Assembly: GCA_963575645.1 (NCBI GenBank)
Contig: OY754472.1
Coordinates: forward strand, 1,240,001-1,304,000
Source of the DNA: Xanthostigma xanthostigma
Taxonomy: Eukaryota; Arthropoda; Insecta; Raphidioptera; Raphidiidae
DNA: 64,000 bases
Direction: 5' to 3'
Part shown: piece by piece, positions 42,056 through 52,300 of the stretch
Layout: each line of letters begins with the position of its first letter
Position numbering within the stretch: position 1 is the stretch's first letter
Notes under the pieces: model-generated
What the model was told of the DNA's origin: nothing
Database searches by the model: none
Seen by the model: the letters and a program-made list of their open reading frames with translations, nothing else
Position numbers and translations under genes: made by a program

Positions 42056-43434
42056 TGTCGTAGTCATAATGCAAAATTAGGCATTTTACAAAATGTCTAG
42101 GCATTTTATAAAAAGCCGGCAAAACGCGAGCGAACAATGCAGTTTCCGTTATGACTATACCAATTCAGGCAAATTGATAAAATGCCGGCAAAATGTGAAC
42201 AGAAGAACGTGTATCTCGTTCTGACGCATTATTTTCAGGCATTTTACAATTTACCAACAGCGATGTAGTCATAACGTAAGCGGGAGAAAAAAATAATAAA
42301 ATTAGGGAGATAGGTACTAGGTAAGTATTTCATAAAATGGCACAATGACACAAAAAACAATAAACTTCTTTATTATATAAATCTAAATAAACACTTCATA
42401 CCTATAAAAACTTTCAGTTAGGTAATCTTAAAGTAATGCACGAAATAAAGTAACTACCTAAATAAGTACCTAAGGTAAAGGGTCCAGTTTTTGGCGGTTT
42501 AAGAGTAACAGCTGAGGTTATATTACGATACCTAATATAAAATTCAATTTAAATAAATAATATTTTATATCATAAACAAGTTCAGAATTTCTAGATAAGG
42601 TCATATGAGCGAAATAATTATTTGAACCGAATTTTGACCTAAACTAGTACCATTCCACATTTATGAGTTGGAATGGTAAATGAAATATAGAAAATAGTAT
42701 AAGATAATAAACAATCGTTAAAAATATAAATATTTTAACATTTTATGGAGATGTCAACACATATAACCTACTTATTACTGCATGTAGAACTTCCATGACA
42801 TTTGGACGAGCATAAATTGTTATTTTTAAAGCAAGCACATTTCTTTGAATTGCACTGTTTGCTACTAGCCTTACAGAAACATTTTTGAAACCCTTGACCC
42901 CCAAATCGTGAATGATGTACAACTGCCTCTCTTACGGTTATTAGTTTATCAGGAACTTCATCTTCAAATCAAAACCGACTAAGGATTCTTGAATATCATT
43001 TCTGGAAAACCAAGTTTTTAGAATTCCTTTAGAGGTACCTAATTTGTAGAGACCATTTTTCAGGTCCATCACTTTTCCAATTAGATTCTTAGCGCGAACT
43101 GTATCAGAAAAGCAAAGCAAAAGCAAACAAAACAACGTTCACGTTTTAGTTTTAGGTTAGGTTTAACGTTTAAGTACAGCTGTTTGGCTCAACTGTATCA
43201 GGAAAGCAATGTGCGTTTTGACTACATCGCTGTTGGTAAATTGTAAAATGCCTGAAAATAATGCGTCAGAACGAGATACACGTTCTTCTGTTCACATTTT
43301 GCCGGCATTTTATCAATTTGCCTGAATTGGTATAGTCATAACGGAAACTGCATTGTTCGCTCGCGTTTTGCCGGCTTTTTATAAAATGCCTAGACATTTT
43401 GTAAAAAGCCTAATTTTGCATTATGACTACGACA
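42056..43434 (-). mobile_element. GINGER-like DNA transposon derivative (1379 bp)
   Basis: Two 215-bp terminal inverted repeats (42056-42270, 43220-43434) differ at about one position. They start TGTCGTAGTCATAATGC and end in its complement (...CGACA), flanked by 4-bp duplications TATA (42052-42055, 43435-43438). GTAGTCATAA-type motifs recur three times inside each TIR, probably binding sites for the transposase. The middle holds the C-terminal part of an integrase-like protein. TGT...ACA ends, 4-bp duplications and that protein tail suggest a GINGER-type (Gypsy-integrase-like) cut-and-paste element. The near-identical TIRs suggest recent movement by a transposase supplied elsewhere. Confidence 0.75.
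42768..43135 (-). pseudogene. Integrase/transposase C-terminus, cysteine-rich (KRBA2/GINGER-like)
   Basis: 43135-42941 reads VRAKNLIGKVMDLKNGLYKL then GTSKGILKTWFSRNDI. A frameshift near 42960 leads into VREAVVHHSRFGGQGFQKCF, then CKASSKQCNSKKCACF and SSKCHGSSTCSN, stopping at 42768. The pattern LREA---S-GGQGF-KC-C + C---RC-C + C-SKCH---C-N is the C-terminal tail after the DDE integrase core of KRBA2-like/GINGER transposase-derived proteins. The catalytic core is missing. Confidence 0.6.
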
Positions 43435-43564
43435 TATACAGAAACCTTCCTCGTTTATCGCTCTTTCTATTAGTGAAAACCGTATGAAAATCCGTTCGGT
43501 AGTTTTTGAGTTTATCGCGTTCAGACAGACAGACGTGTCGGGGGGGACTTTGTTTTGTATATAT

Positions 43565-43690
43565 AGCCTAGTCAAGAACTGCGATTTTTGAGAAAAATAG
43601 AATCAAGTCTCCAAAAAATATGAGCAATAACTTATTCGATTCGGAAAAATATTCCGATAAAAAAGACGTTTTTTTTAATTTTATAAAAAT
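43565..43690. repeat. Dispersed repeat, partner of 31735-31855
   Basis: Same order of phrases as the 31.7-kb copy (TCAAGAACTGCGATTTTTGA, AATATGAGCAATAACTTATT, AAAAATATTCCGATAAAAAA). Confidence 0.6.
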
Positions 43691-43721
43691 ATTAAGAGCA
43701 CTGTGGTTGAAACAAAAATTA

Positions 43722-43910
43722 AAAAATAAAGAATAGTTACTTCTTACCACAACAGTTTTATTAGCGGATGTACATTTCAAGGAGCTATACTCTCATCTTC
43801 AACAAACACTAAACTTTAGTTTAGAGTTCGCTGAAGATGAGAGCATAGCTCCCTAATGTACATCCGCTAATAAAATTGTTGTGGTAAGAGTAACTATTCT
43901 TTATTTTTTT
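43722..43910. mobile_element. Foldback element, possibly Penelope-derived
   Basis: AAAAAATAAAGAATAGTTAC...TAGCGGATGTACATTTCAAG (left) is mirrored to 43910. Arms ~75 bp with a centre reading CTAAACTTTAGTTTAG. The right arm holds CTGAAGATGAGAGC, resembling the first half of the hammerhead-like core, but the GAAA half is missing. Confidence 0.6.
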
Positions 43911-44201
43911 ATTTCATTCTAGCGGTCCCGTCCGGTTTCACCCGGGTGTAAAAAAAGAACGAATGGGGAAGGGAGGAACATGAGTACACACATTCATCTT
44001 AGTTTACCGAGATGGATGTTGTGTCCAAATTTTATGATGATCGGAGTTACCGTTCAAAAGCTTTTGTCGATAAAAAGCAGTATTTATACTTTTTTAAACT
44101 AATAAATTTTTTTTAATTAATTAAATAAAATTAAAATAAATTTAAGTGTAAGCCTTAGAAGAAGCAATGTAGAAAATAAAAAAAAAAATAAAAATATTAT
44201 C

Positions 44202-44272
44202 GCCCAACGTGGGGCTTGAACCCACGACCCTGATGTCGACAGTCGCATGCTCTACCGATTGAGCTATCCGAC
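44202..44272 (-). tRNA. tRNA-Lys-like module, second copy (non-functional)
   Basis: Minus strand: GGATAGCTCAATCGGTAGAG (a clean box A), CATGCGACTGTCGACATCAG, then GGTTCAAGCCC (box B, with G to A against copy 1). The anticodon loop CTGTCGA differs from the 4.8-kb copy, and the acceptor no longer pairs. The 3' half is nearly identical to copy 1. Confidence 0.6.
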
Positions 44273-44291
44273 GTTGTATACGTACAACGCT

Positions 44292-44517
44292 AATATGAGG
44301 CTATATAATATCACGCTGCGACCATTAGGAGCGGAGCATTAATGAAAAATGTTGCAAAATGTATCTCAAAAATAAGCTTCTATTCAGGTGAAATGCACTA
44401 ACTAAGTATATTTAGTTAGTGCATTTCACCTGAATAGAAGCTTATTTTTGAGATACATTTTACAACATTTTTCATTAATGCTCCGCTCCTGATGGTCGTA
44501 GCGTGATATTATATAGC
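44292..44517. repeat. Inverted repeat within Helitron family 2
   Basis: GGCTATATAATATCACGCTG...GTGAAATGCACTAACTAAG is mirrored by CTTAGTTAGTGCATTTCAC-type sequence and on to GCGTGATATTATATAGCC. Arms ~105 bp, centre AAGTATATTTAGTT. Confidence 0.88.
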
Positions 44518-44645
44518 CTATAGCCTTCCTCGATAAATGGGCTATCCAACAAATTTTTTTTTTTTCAATTTGAATCAGTAGTTCCTGAGATTAGCGCGTT
44601 CAAACAAACAAACAAACTCTTCAGCTTTATATATTAGTATATAGA

Positions 44646-45174
44646 TTTCCATGTATTTGTAGATAATATGTCGGTCACGTGAAAGGTACCGAAAAATTAA
44701 CAATTCATGCGACCTCCAAAAGGTTAAAATTTGAAAAGTTCCCTGACGAAATTTACGAGCACATTTTTTATTTTGCAATTGCAACCTTGAGAATTTTTAA
44801 AACGAATTCTGAGAAATATTATTACATGTCATTCACTATTTTTATACACGATCAACACTCCTAAAAAAAACCAGAGTGAAACATTACCTTGCAATAAAAG
44901 AACACACTTATGATTATTGCAAGTACCAATAATTCTCATCTGTGAATTGATCTCAAATCGGTTGATCACTTTCTTCATGGATCAGTAATCGATTAGAACG
45001 CCTCTTCATCTGCTGTAGATTAACAATGCTGTGATTTATTGTTGATAATATTTATTGATAAACATTTATAATAATACATTATTGACAAATATTAATGCGT
45101 TTTATTTATTGCTTTTATTATTGCGTTATGTTAGCGTCTTGGATATTTACAAACTTTTAACTTCATATGTTTGT
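44646..45174. other. Unassigned AT-rich sequence
   Basis: Nothing recognised except the flank of the hAT MITE (GTCAGTCAGT). Confidence 0.3.
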
Positions 45175-45182
45175 CAGTCAGT

Positions 45183-45593
45183 CAGTGCCGGATCCACGGG
45201 GGGGTTTCAGGTCCAACCCCCCCCCCCCTTATTGTAAAGATAGAATTCATTTTATTGTATTTCATATAAACGAGTGTGTTGGTACAATTGACTTGAACTT
45301 CGCATGTACATAATACACTACGGAATAATTTATATATGTCGCCGGGATATTGTCAAATCCGTGATTTTGTAATTTCACTAGTGAAATTACAATATCACGA
45401 TTGACAAAGATTCGTGATATTATAATTTCACTAAGTGAAATTATAATATCACGGGTTTGACAATATCCCGGTGACATATATATAAAATGATCTCAAAAAA
45501 CTGCATATCAGTTGGAAAAATATTTTTCGCAAAAGGAGTAAAAATTTTTCAAGACCCCCCCCCCCCCTTGCCGTAATCCTGGATCCGCCACTG
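45183..45593. mobile_element. hAT-type MITE (411 bp) carrying a nested MITE
   Basis: TIRs CAGTGCCGGATCCACGG / CCTGGATCCGCCACTG, each followed inward by a long poly-G/poly-C run. Exact 8-bp duplication CAGTCAGT at 45175-45182 and 45594-45601. A 140-bp TGTCG MITE is inserted at 45337-45476. No transposase. Confidence 0.9.
45337..45476. mobile_element. 140-bp TGTCG MITE with four-fold symmetry, copy 1
   Basis: TGTCGCCGGGATATTGTCAAA at one end, mirrored at the other (…CAATATCCCGGTGACA), with TATA duplications at 45333-45336 and 45477-45480. The body is two perfect hairpins, each built from CGTGATATTRTAATTTCACT facing its own complement, so one 20-base unit is present four times in alternating orientation. 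Confidence 0.88.
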
Positions 45594-45601
45594 CAGTCAG
45601 T

Positions 45602-46854
45602 CAATCGGTTTGGGTCAAATCTTGCAAGTTGATCGATTGCTTTGAAATTTTGCATATTTACGTAATATCGATGACTATACAATAATCTGATAACTTGTTA
45701 ACTCGAAATAAAAGATTTAACGTCACTCGATATAACGACAAACTCCTTAAAACGTCGAAATTACTTAACACTAGTTGGTTTACCTTGTTGCTCATAATAC
45801 AATGATACACTCTAAATAACGATAAAAGCAACAAACAGTACTCGTTTGTTATTTTGTTGCTTTGTTGTCGACATCATGCGACTTCTGATTGACTGCCTTG
45901 CCATCCACGCTAGTGCTGTTTATATACGTTCTTCAGTGGCATTCCACAAGCTTCGGGACTCTTCTATGGTGCTGATGACAATGAGTGCAACAATGCGCAC
46001 ATTGTTATCTGTGCGGTTTCGACAACAAAGCGAGCACTTTCGACAACAATACGAGCATTGTTGTCTACGCGGCTCTGATAACAATACACTGCGACCGACT
46101 CAAGTGGCGTCTTTGGGATCGTTTAAACAATTATTAGAAGAGATATGGGCCGAAAAGTCAATAAACAAATCGTAATAGTTGAATAAGTCGTAAACGGTAA
46201 GTGATACAAAAAAAAATTATTGAACAAAAAAGATAGTAAATTTATTTATCTACAATAAAGAGTATTACCTTTTTTGGCCTCAAGTGCACGGTTAGGGAGA
46301 TATAGGCTGAAACGGTTTTTGTCAAAATGGCGGCACTTCCGCCCGCCTAATTTGTAAGGATTTTGTGCATTTAGGGTCAGTACGTGATACTGAACCTATT
46401 TAAGAAAACGAAAAAAAGTTGTAGGATAATGCAGAAAAAAATTCTCTATTACCTGTACTGTACTGACTTCTGAAAAGCAGCTGTTTTAGAGGGGTCGTGC
46501 AAAAAATAATGTACTTTTAATATAATTATTGAAAATGATCAATGCGCCATCTTTTTTAACATAAGGTTAGACAATTATGTAAATGGTATAGCTACGAGAA
46601 AAAGCATAGATAATCAATTTTACGTCGTTTACTGATAATTTATTTATTCAGAAGTGATTCGCCTAAGCATATTATTACGTATTATAAGTAAGTATACAAT
46701 ACTTGTATGTAATATGTAAATAGACATAGAGGAGATGTTATCAGTTCTTGTCCAGTACATATAGGTACACTTACAAGTATACCGGGTGTTCAAGGAAATG
46801 TCTTTTATACGCGCCTTTTACTTTATCTGAAGTTCAACATTGACTATTTTTAAC
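45602..46854. other. Unassigned sequence
   Basis: A 109-codon frame at 45846-46175 contains tandem RFRQQSEHFRQQYEHC but no known domain. ACAACA/ACAATG repeats in the DNA explain this. 46270-46500 holds phrases such as CGGTTAGGGAGATATAGGCT and TAGGATAATGCAGAAAAAAA that look like part of a dispersed repeat. Confidence 0.35.
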
Positions 46855-47100
46855 CGACTTCAACAAAAAGGAGGTTCTGTGTTCGTCTGTATATATATAT
46901 TTTTTTTTTATGTATGTTCACCGATTTCTCCGTCAATTATGGACCGATTTTCAAAAATTTTTTTTATTCGAAAGAGTGCACCTCAGAGGTGGTCCCATCG
47001 GAACCAAGTCAGGATCTGATGGTGGAATCCAGAGAAATCGAGGGAAACTCTCCAAAGAAACGCATAATGTTTTTTATGTATGTTCACCGATTTTTAGTGT
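46855..47100 (+). mobile_element. Insect dispersed repeat (ACCGACTTCAA.. type)
   Basis: ACCGACTTCAACAAAAAGGA, GTTCACCGATTTCTCCGTCA, GTGGTCCCATCGGAACCAAG and GAGAAATCGAGGGAAACTCT recur in this order in very common insect (especially lepidopteran) repeats. The ATGTTTTTTATGTATGTTCACCGA phrase is repeated at 47067. The reading frames here are not genes. Confidence 0.5.
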
Positions 47101-47104
47101 TAGA

Positions 47105-47335
47105 TTAACACTAAAAAGAGAAAAATAAAATATTTTTAACAAAAAAATTGAACCGACTTCACACTAAAAAGTAAAAAATTATTGCGTATTGAAATGTTTT
47201 GGAGTCGGTGTAGTTCTCGGAATAGATTTCATTTTGGCTGACACCGACTCCAAAACATTTCAATACGCAATTATTTTTTACTTTTTAGTGTGAAGTCGGT
47301 TCAATTTTTTTGTTAAAAATATTTTATTATATACG
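47105..47335. repeat. Long inverted repeat (arms ~100 bp)
   Basis: AAAATTGAACCGACTTCACA...GTATTGAAATGTTTTGGAGTCGGTGT is mirrored by ACACCGACTCCAAAACATTT...AAGTCGGTTCAATTTT. Centre AGTTCTCGGAATAGATTTC. The ACCGACTTC phrase links it to the adjacent repeat. Confidence 0.85.
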
Positions 47336-47839
47336 TTTTTATTTAGCTTGACTCCGTATATTTATTTATTTCTGTGTTTCCTTGTTTCAAATCTTGGGGC
47401 AGCTTTTTCAACTACTTCCCGTTATCCGATTGAGTTGAAATTTTGCAAAGGTATGTAATGGCAATACAATATTATAATAACTAACTGACTGTTCCGGCTT
47501 TCGTCCGGATGCAAATCGCACCGGGGGCCGCATCAGGCCCTCAAATCATCCTAATATGGCCCGCGACCAGAATCTATCCAGTGAGGATTTTAGACATCGA
47601 TGAACTTATCAAAAACAAGAGACCTCAGGTGTCTGGATCCTCAACTTCAAGATAATTGAATTCTTATGATCTTTATATGAAAATTGATTTAAACTAAATA
47701 AATAAAGATTTATGTGTTTTAGTTTTTAATTTAGAGTCAGACCCGAAAGCACACCCTAAATCTTATAAATGACCCTTTAGAAAAAGCAGTCTGACATGCC
47801 TGCTTTAAATATCAGAAAGGTTGACTGGATATGTCAGTG
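47336..47839. other. Unassigned sequence
   Basis: Nothing recognised. A GCACCGGGGGCCGCATCAGG stretch at about 47518 is locally GC-rich. Confidence 0.3.
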
Positions 47840-48000
47840 TTGAGTAATTGATAACTCATTCCGCCGCGATAGTGGAAAGATTCTGGTTCGTGTTTCGACG
47901 GTGACCGTGTTTGAAAATAAGTTTTTCTAATATAGCGTCTTAACAATGGATGTTTCTTAACAATTGTAACAAACTATAGCTATATCTTACTGTTATTATT
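47840..48000. mobile_element. Partial copy of the tRNA-like inverted-repeat element
   Basis: CATTCCGCCGCGATAGTGGAAAGATTC, CGTGTTTCGACGGTGACCGTGTTTGAAAATAA and GTTTCTTAACAATTGTAACA follow the right half of 51551-51821. The box-B-like part is mutated (GGTTCGTGTTTCG). Confidence 0.6.
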
Positions 48001-48294
48001 ATTTTTTAATCTTTCTCCAACTTCAGACGAAGTTTGTAAACATCATGTATAACATAGATAATTGATGTAGTTTGATACAAGACTGTCTGCGAACATGAGC
48101 TTAATAAGTTTGCGAAAATAATTCTATTGTTTACGTGAGCTTGAAATCGTGACCACGTATTGAATTATCTGTCAAAATTCTTTACAGAAAATTGCAATAT
48201 TCTAATTATGCATACAGACAAGTATCCGAATAGACACAAACGCTCGGGTTTTCGATTGGAAAAGTTTAAATGCGCAATTATATATATTACTCAC

Positions 48295-49115
48295 TAGCGA
48301 CCCGGTCCGGCTTCGCCCGAGTTTGTAGATTACCGCCGTTTTTTCATCGACTTACGTCGCAAAATTGCATAAAATTGATGCAAAAAAAATACGTGTGGCA
48401 CTCAGGGACTGCCGCGGTAAAGCTATTGCATATTCTTTTTAGGTCTTTAAGTTTTTCTTCTCTATAAAACGAAAATAGTTAGGTATAAATAATAAGGTAT
48501 AAATAGTGTAATTACACACCAAAACAATTATTCATTCAAAAAATTTGAACAAAAAGAACGATATTAAGAGTTTGATCATAGAATTTCGCGCGATGTACAT
48601 TTATATAGATATAATATCATATATACTTTCTCTGCACATAACCTAAATAATTTAGGTTATTTTTATAGCAGTATTATATATAAATTCAAAAAAATACTTC
48701 ATTTGTGATAATAATAAAATGTATGTATATAAAGTACTCACTCATTTTCTTTCACTTTCTTCATTAATAAATGCACTTTGTTTATTCATATTTAAAACAC
48801 TTTATACACAAATAAAGATAGAATCAGTTATGAGCAGTTAGCAGCTAGTCTACACGCATACGTCTAGTCGCACGCACACAAACACCGTGCCGAAATCTGC
48901 CGAACTGAAACGACGTTAGACGATGCACGGCTTTCAACGCTGTGCCGGTCGGAGTGGGGGGTGTTAGGTTTTTTCGTTACGGAATTTCTTGATTCGGTCG
49001 CCGCGCTCAAAGCCCGCGATAAAAGCTATGCAATAGCTTAATAATTCGATTTTTACAACCTATCACACGGGGTGACCCCTCTAAGAAAACCAGCGCTAGA
49101 AAGCTAGTAATTAAA
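48295..49115 (-). mobile_element. Helitron family 3 3' end and probable body
   Basis: The minus strand ends CGGGCGAAGCCGGACCGGGTCGCTAG at 48295, followed by T, matching the CTAA-terminated end at 39550. The far boundary is uncertain: AAAGCTATTGCATATTC (48418) and AAAGCTATGCAATAGC (49023) suggest related segments near both ends. Confidence 0.45.
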
Positions 49116-49600
49116 TCGAGCGACAAGTCCAGCCACGTGTGCGGCGGGCTTTAGTTTTTAAATTCAGATGTTCACCGCATCAGAATGTTTTAATATACGT
49201 TTCTTATCATTTAATTGAATGTTAATACAGTGAAAAATCATTTAATTCATTTTCGTTTAGGATTTAAAGCTACTATAATTTCAGAATTAAGTACGACAAA
49301 TTAAAAAAATATAATTCACATCTTCTAGCTCGAGGATTGGCATTTAATTACTTCGAAGTTGTCATGTGTAATTAGAATTTAAAAAGTTTAAATTGATATT
49401 TAAAAATACACTCGCGTGGTACATGTACGGTGAGATTCTATAATCTTATTTAATTTGACAATTACAAAAATGTCTGCTTGATTCTTGCTTATCTTTTTTT
49501 TATGTTTCAAGGCGTCCCACGACGCGGACGGCTCACAAATTTTTTATTCCCCCCTCGCCCTACTGTCCCGAATAAGTATACCCAGTAAATTAAACGTTTA
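49116..49600. other. Unassigned sequence
   Basis: Nothing recognised. Confidence 0.3.
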
Positions 49601-50199
49601 CTAGAGTGACCTGTGCGAATTATTCGCACTAAATAAGTATAATAATTATCACTTTACAAAATTATTTTTTAAATATGATTGCAGGTGTTCAATTCGTTTC
49701 TAATTTTGCACACTGCTTATAACGTTCTTCTTTTTGTTGTATTACAATATGAAGCTCAGATGACAGATCGAAGAAATATTTTACTAAAATTGTCATATAG
49801 AGGCGCAAGTAGCAAAAGCGTTGAGCTAAGCCGTCAGATGGCATCATGCAGCATTGCTGTGACGTTGTTCAGCGTTGCTCGCTGTTTCAAAATTAAAGCC
49901 ATCAGAGGGCAGTATGCAGTATTGTGTCTGTAATATTACAATATGAAAGGTCAGATGACAGATCGAAGTGTTGACGTTGTTTTAAAATTAAAGCCGCCAG
50001 ATGGCAGACGTTGTTCAGCGTTGCTGTATTTTATTTAATTTACAAAAACAATAGCAATAATAAATTTTTTAGTTGTCGATGTCAGTAGAGCAAGCAATTA
50101 TCTGCAAAATGATAATATATAATTTATGTGGAGAAATTGTGAGGTTTTTTCTAAAAAAGGAAGCAAACATCTTTATCCTTAGCGTATTAATATATATGA
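49601..50199 (-). mobile_element. Non-autonomous Helitron, family 1, copy F
   Basis: Minus strand: A|TCATATATATTAATACGC at 50199 and hairpin + CTAG|T at 49601. 599 bp, close to the family consensus. Confidence 0.9.
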
Positions 50200-50690
50200 T
50201 ATTGATAAATTCTAACTAAATACTGACATAAGCCACTCGCGACCATAGATATAGGTATATCATAATATTTTGTAGTTGTGTCAATGGGCCAATAATAAAG
50301 CTACTGCTATCTGAACTTGCTAACGATTACTTGAGGCAGTGTCAGAAATGTACAAACGCCGTATATTGTTTTAATATTTATAGGTAATAGATTTAACTAG
50401 TTGAAATAAATTACAGGAAACCTCTAAATCATCTCATTAATCTATATTCTATTTGCGTACTTGAGTATACAGCAAAACCTCATTTTTTGTGAATATTGTA
50501 TTGTATATTAAATTCAAATTAAAAAAAAAAAAAACGTTTTTTATATGTAAGTAAATGCATATATGTATTAACTTTTTTTAAACACTGTTGACAGTACATT
50601 GTAACACTACTGCCATAAGCCGTGTGACGACTATCTTGAACGACATACGTGTATGTTGACTGAATGAGACAGATTCAGTGAACAGTTCTA
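50200..50690. other. Unassigned AT-rich sequence
   Basis: Nothing recognised. A run of A at 50521-50534. Confidence 0.3.
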
Positions 50691-50694
50691 GCCA

Positions 50695-51050
50695 CAATTT
50701 TTTGTCCTCGGCTACTCCTTCAAATTGCTTCCTTTGATTTCCACCCCTTGGAAAAAAACTATAAAAAATTTTGAACACAACAATTTTGTAAGAAAATTAT
50801 CTATAAAAAATGTTCTTATTTTTTTGTGTAACTGTGAAACTTTAAGTATATCTGGCCTTCAAAGATGATCATTTATGAAAATTTTACGTAAAATTTCTAT
50901 AAATAATCATCTTTCTCTTCTTAAAGTATCACATTGACAAGAAAAATAACAAAGATTTTTTGTAGAGAAATAATTTTACTACAAAATTGTTGTGTTCAAA
51001 ATTTTCTATAATTTTTTTCCAAGGAGTGGAAATCAGTGAGGCTAATTTGA
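50695..51050. repeat. Diverged foldback repeat (arms ~150 bp)
   Basis: CCTTGGAAAAAAACTATAAA, TTTTGAACACAACAATTTTGT and AAAGATGATCATTTAT are mirrored by AAATAATCATCTTT, ACAAAATTGTTGTGTTCAAAA and TATAATTTTTTTCCAAGG. More mismatches than other foldbacks here, so older. Confidence 0.7.
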
Positions 51051-51550
51051 AGAGGTTGCCCCAGAAAAAAAAATACGGGACCCACACCATCGTGTTTAGC
51101 GATCTCGGAAACAGAGGCTGGTCTCTAGATCGGCGCTCTGGCAAAAAAAAAGGTAGGTACTCCTTCCGACTCCTGGCCTCGACTACTAGCCTTAAAACAG
51201 AAAATCGGTGCTTACTGTGGAATGTACTGATGTTATTTTGTCTTCGAATGTACCTATCAAAATGATTGTATAATTCACATTAGTAATATTGCCAGTAGGT
51301 TTCTCTAATATTGATTTTCATATCTTACATTAGCCAGTGTACATGTTGTAGGGAGTTATAACCACTAGTATCTGTAGGTACTATATTGCACAAAGCTTTC
51401 CTTTCCTTCCTTATAGCCTTCCGTGTGGCTCTCCTCCCGGCGCATACAACACGTATGTATCATTGCAGGCGTGCTCAAACTATACACCGAGGGCGCTTTT
51501 AATGACCAATCACAACGAGTAATCTTCAACGACATTTAAAATTTATTTAT
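51051..51550. other. Unassigned sequence
   Basis: A 92-codon frame crossing 50987-51265 has no domain and overlaps the foldback arm, so it is not called. Confidence 0.3.
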
Positions 51551-51821
51551 AGAGTAGCTACTGTTTGCTACAATTGTTAAGAAACACCCATTGTTACAAT
51601 GCTATCAACATAGAAAAATTAGTTTATTTTTTCAAACAATGTCACCGTCGGGATACGAACCCCGAATCTTTCCACTCTCGCGGCGGACATTACATTACAC
51701 CACAGTGACACAACTATCCCGACGGTGACATTGTTTGAAAAAATAAACTAATTTTTCTATGTTGATAGCATTGTAACAATGGGTGTTTCTTAACAATTGT
51801 AGCAAACAATAGCTACTCTAT
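51551..51821. mobile_element. Inverted-repeat element enclosing a tRNA-like block
   Basis: Arms of ~105 bp (AGAGTAGCTACTGTTTGCTA ... CAAACAATGTCACCGTCGGGATA and complement) enclose about 60 bp. The minus-strand tRNA-like block spans the centre and borrows its acceptor/T-arm side from the arms. Diverged copies: 10999-11175 and 47840-48000. Confidence 0.75.
51643..51726 (-). tRNA. tRNA-like block (Gly/Glu/Asp-like head), probably non-functional
   Basis: Minus strand: TCACTGTGGTGTAATGTAAT (box-A-like), GTCCGCCGCGAGAGTGGAAAG, GGGGTTCGTATCCCG (box B and T-arm). CCGTCGGGAT and ATCCCGACGG lie at the two ends as perfect complements. The anticodon loop is not canonical and the molecule is longer than a normal class I tRNA. 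Confidence 0.5.
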
Positions 51822-52100
51822 AAACAATATATTATAATAATTACTAATTGTAACTAAACTCATCTAAATTTAAAATTTATGTTACTCGACTATCACCATA
51901 ATTATTTTTACTTCCCACCTCTACTGAAATCAGGGCTGCCAACTTGGGGGTTTTCCCCCTAAATTTAAGGGGATAAAATGCAGAATGGGATTTTGTTAGG
52001 TACACAAAAAAAAACTTTTCTATCAGACATTACCTGAATTACAAAACCAACTCATTGTTATGTTTACTTTTACTAAGTCTTAAAAATATGGAATTATAGT
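51822..52100. other. Unassigned AT-rich sequence
   Basis: Nothing recognised. Confidence 0.3.
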
Positions 52101-52104
52101 AGCA

Positions 52105-52300
52105 TCATATGGCGCTCGGTCTCCTTTAATAGCAGAATACCGCCGTCAAAGCGGCAACCTTTGTTGAAGATGATTAACAATGAATTTCGATTATTGTAAT
52201 TGTAGAACAATATTTTTTTAATTGTTAACTTCAACAAAGTTAGCCGCTTTGACGACGGTATTCACCATTCTGCTATATAAAGAGACCGAGCGCGGTCTAT
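52105..52300. repeat. Foldback repeat (arms ~85 bp)
   Basis: GGCGCTCGGTCTCCTTTAAT + AGCAGAATACCGCCGTCAAAG is mirrored by CTTTGACGACGGTATTCACC + TTCTGCTATATAAAGAGACCGAGCG. The flank at 52318-52370 matches 34768-34820, linking it to the foldback there. Confidence 0.8.

Larger units (their letters stand above)
43919..44645 (-). mobile_element. Helitron family 2, full-length copy with internal foldback (727 bp)
   Basis: Minus strand: A|TCTATATACTAATATATAAA at 44645, ending GGTGAAACCGGACGGGACCG-CTAG at 43919. The base after CTAG is A, not the usual T. It contains the tRNA-like module (44202-44272) and a ~100-bp segment duplicated in inverted orientation (44292-44517) that is single in the 32.7-kb copy. 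Confidence 0.82.

Noticed and set aside
45846..46175. 109-aa frame as a host gene
   Set aside because: The only internal repetition comes from ACAACA-type DNA repeats; no recognisable domain, splice context or homologous copy.
50987..51265. 92-aa frame
   Set aside because: Starts within a foldback arm and has no domain.
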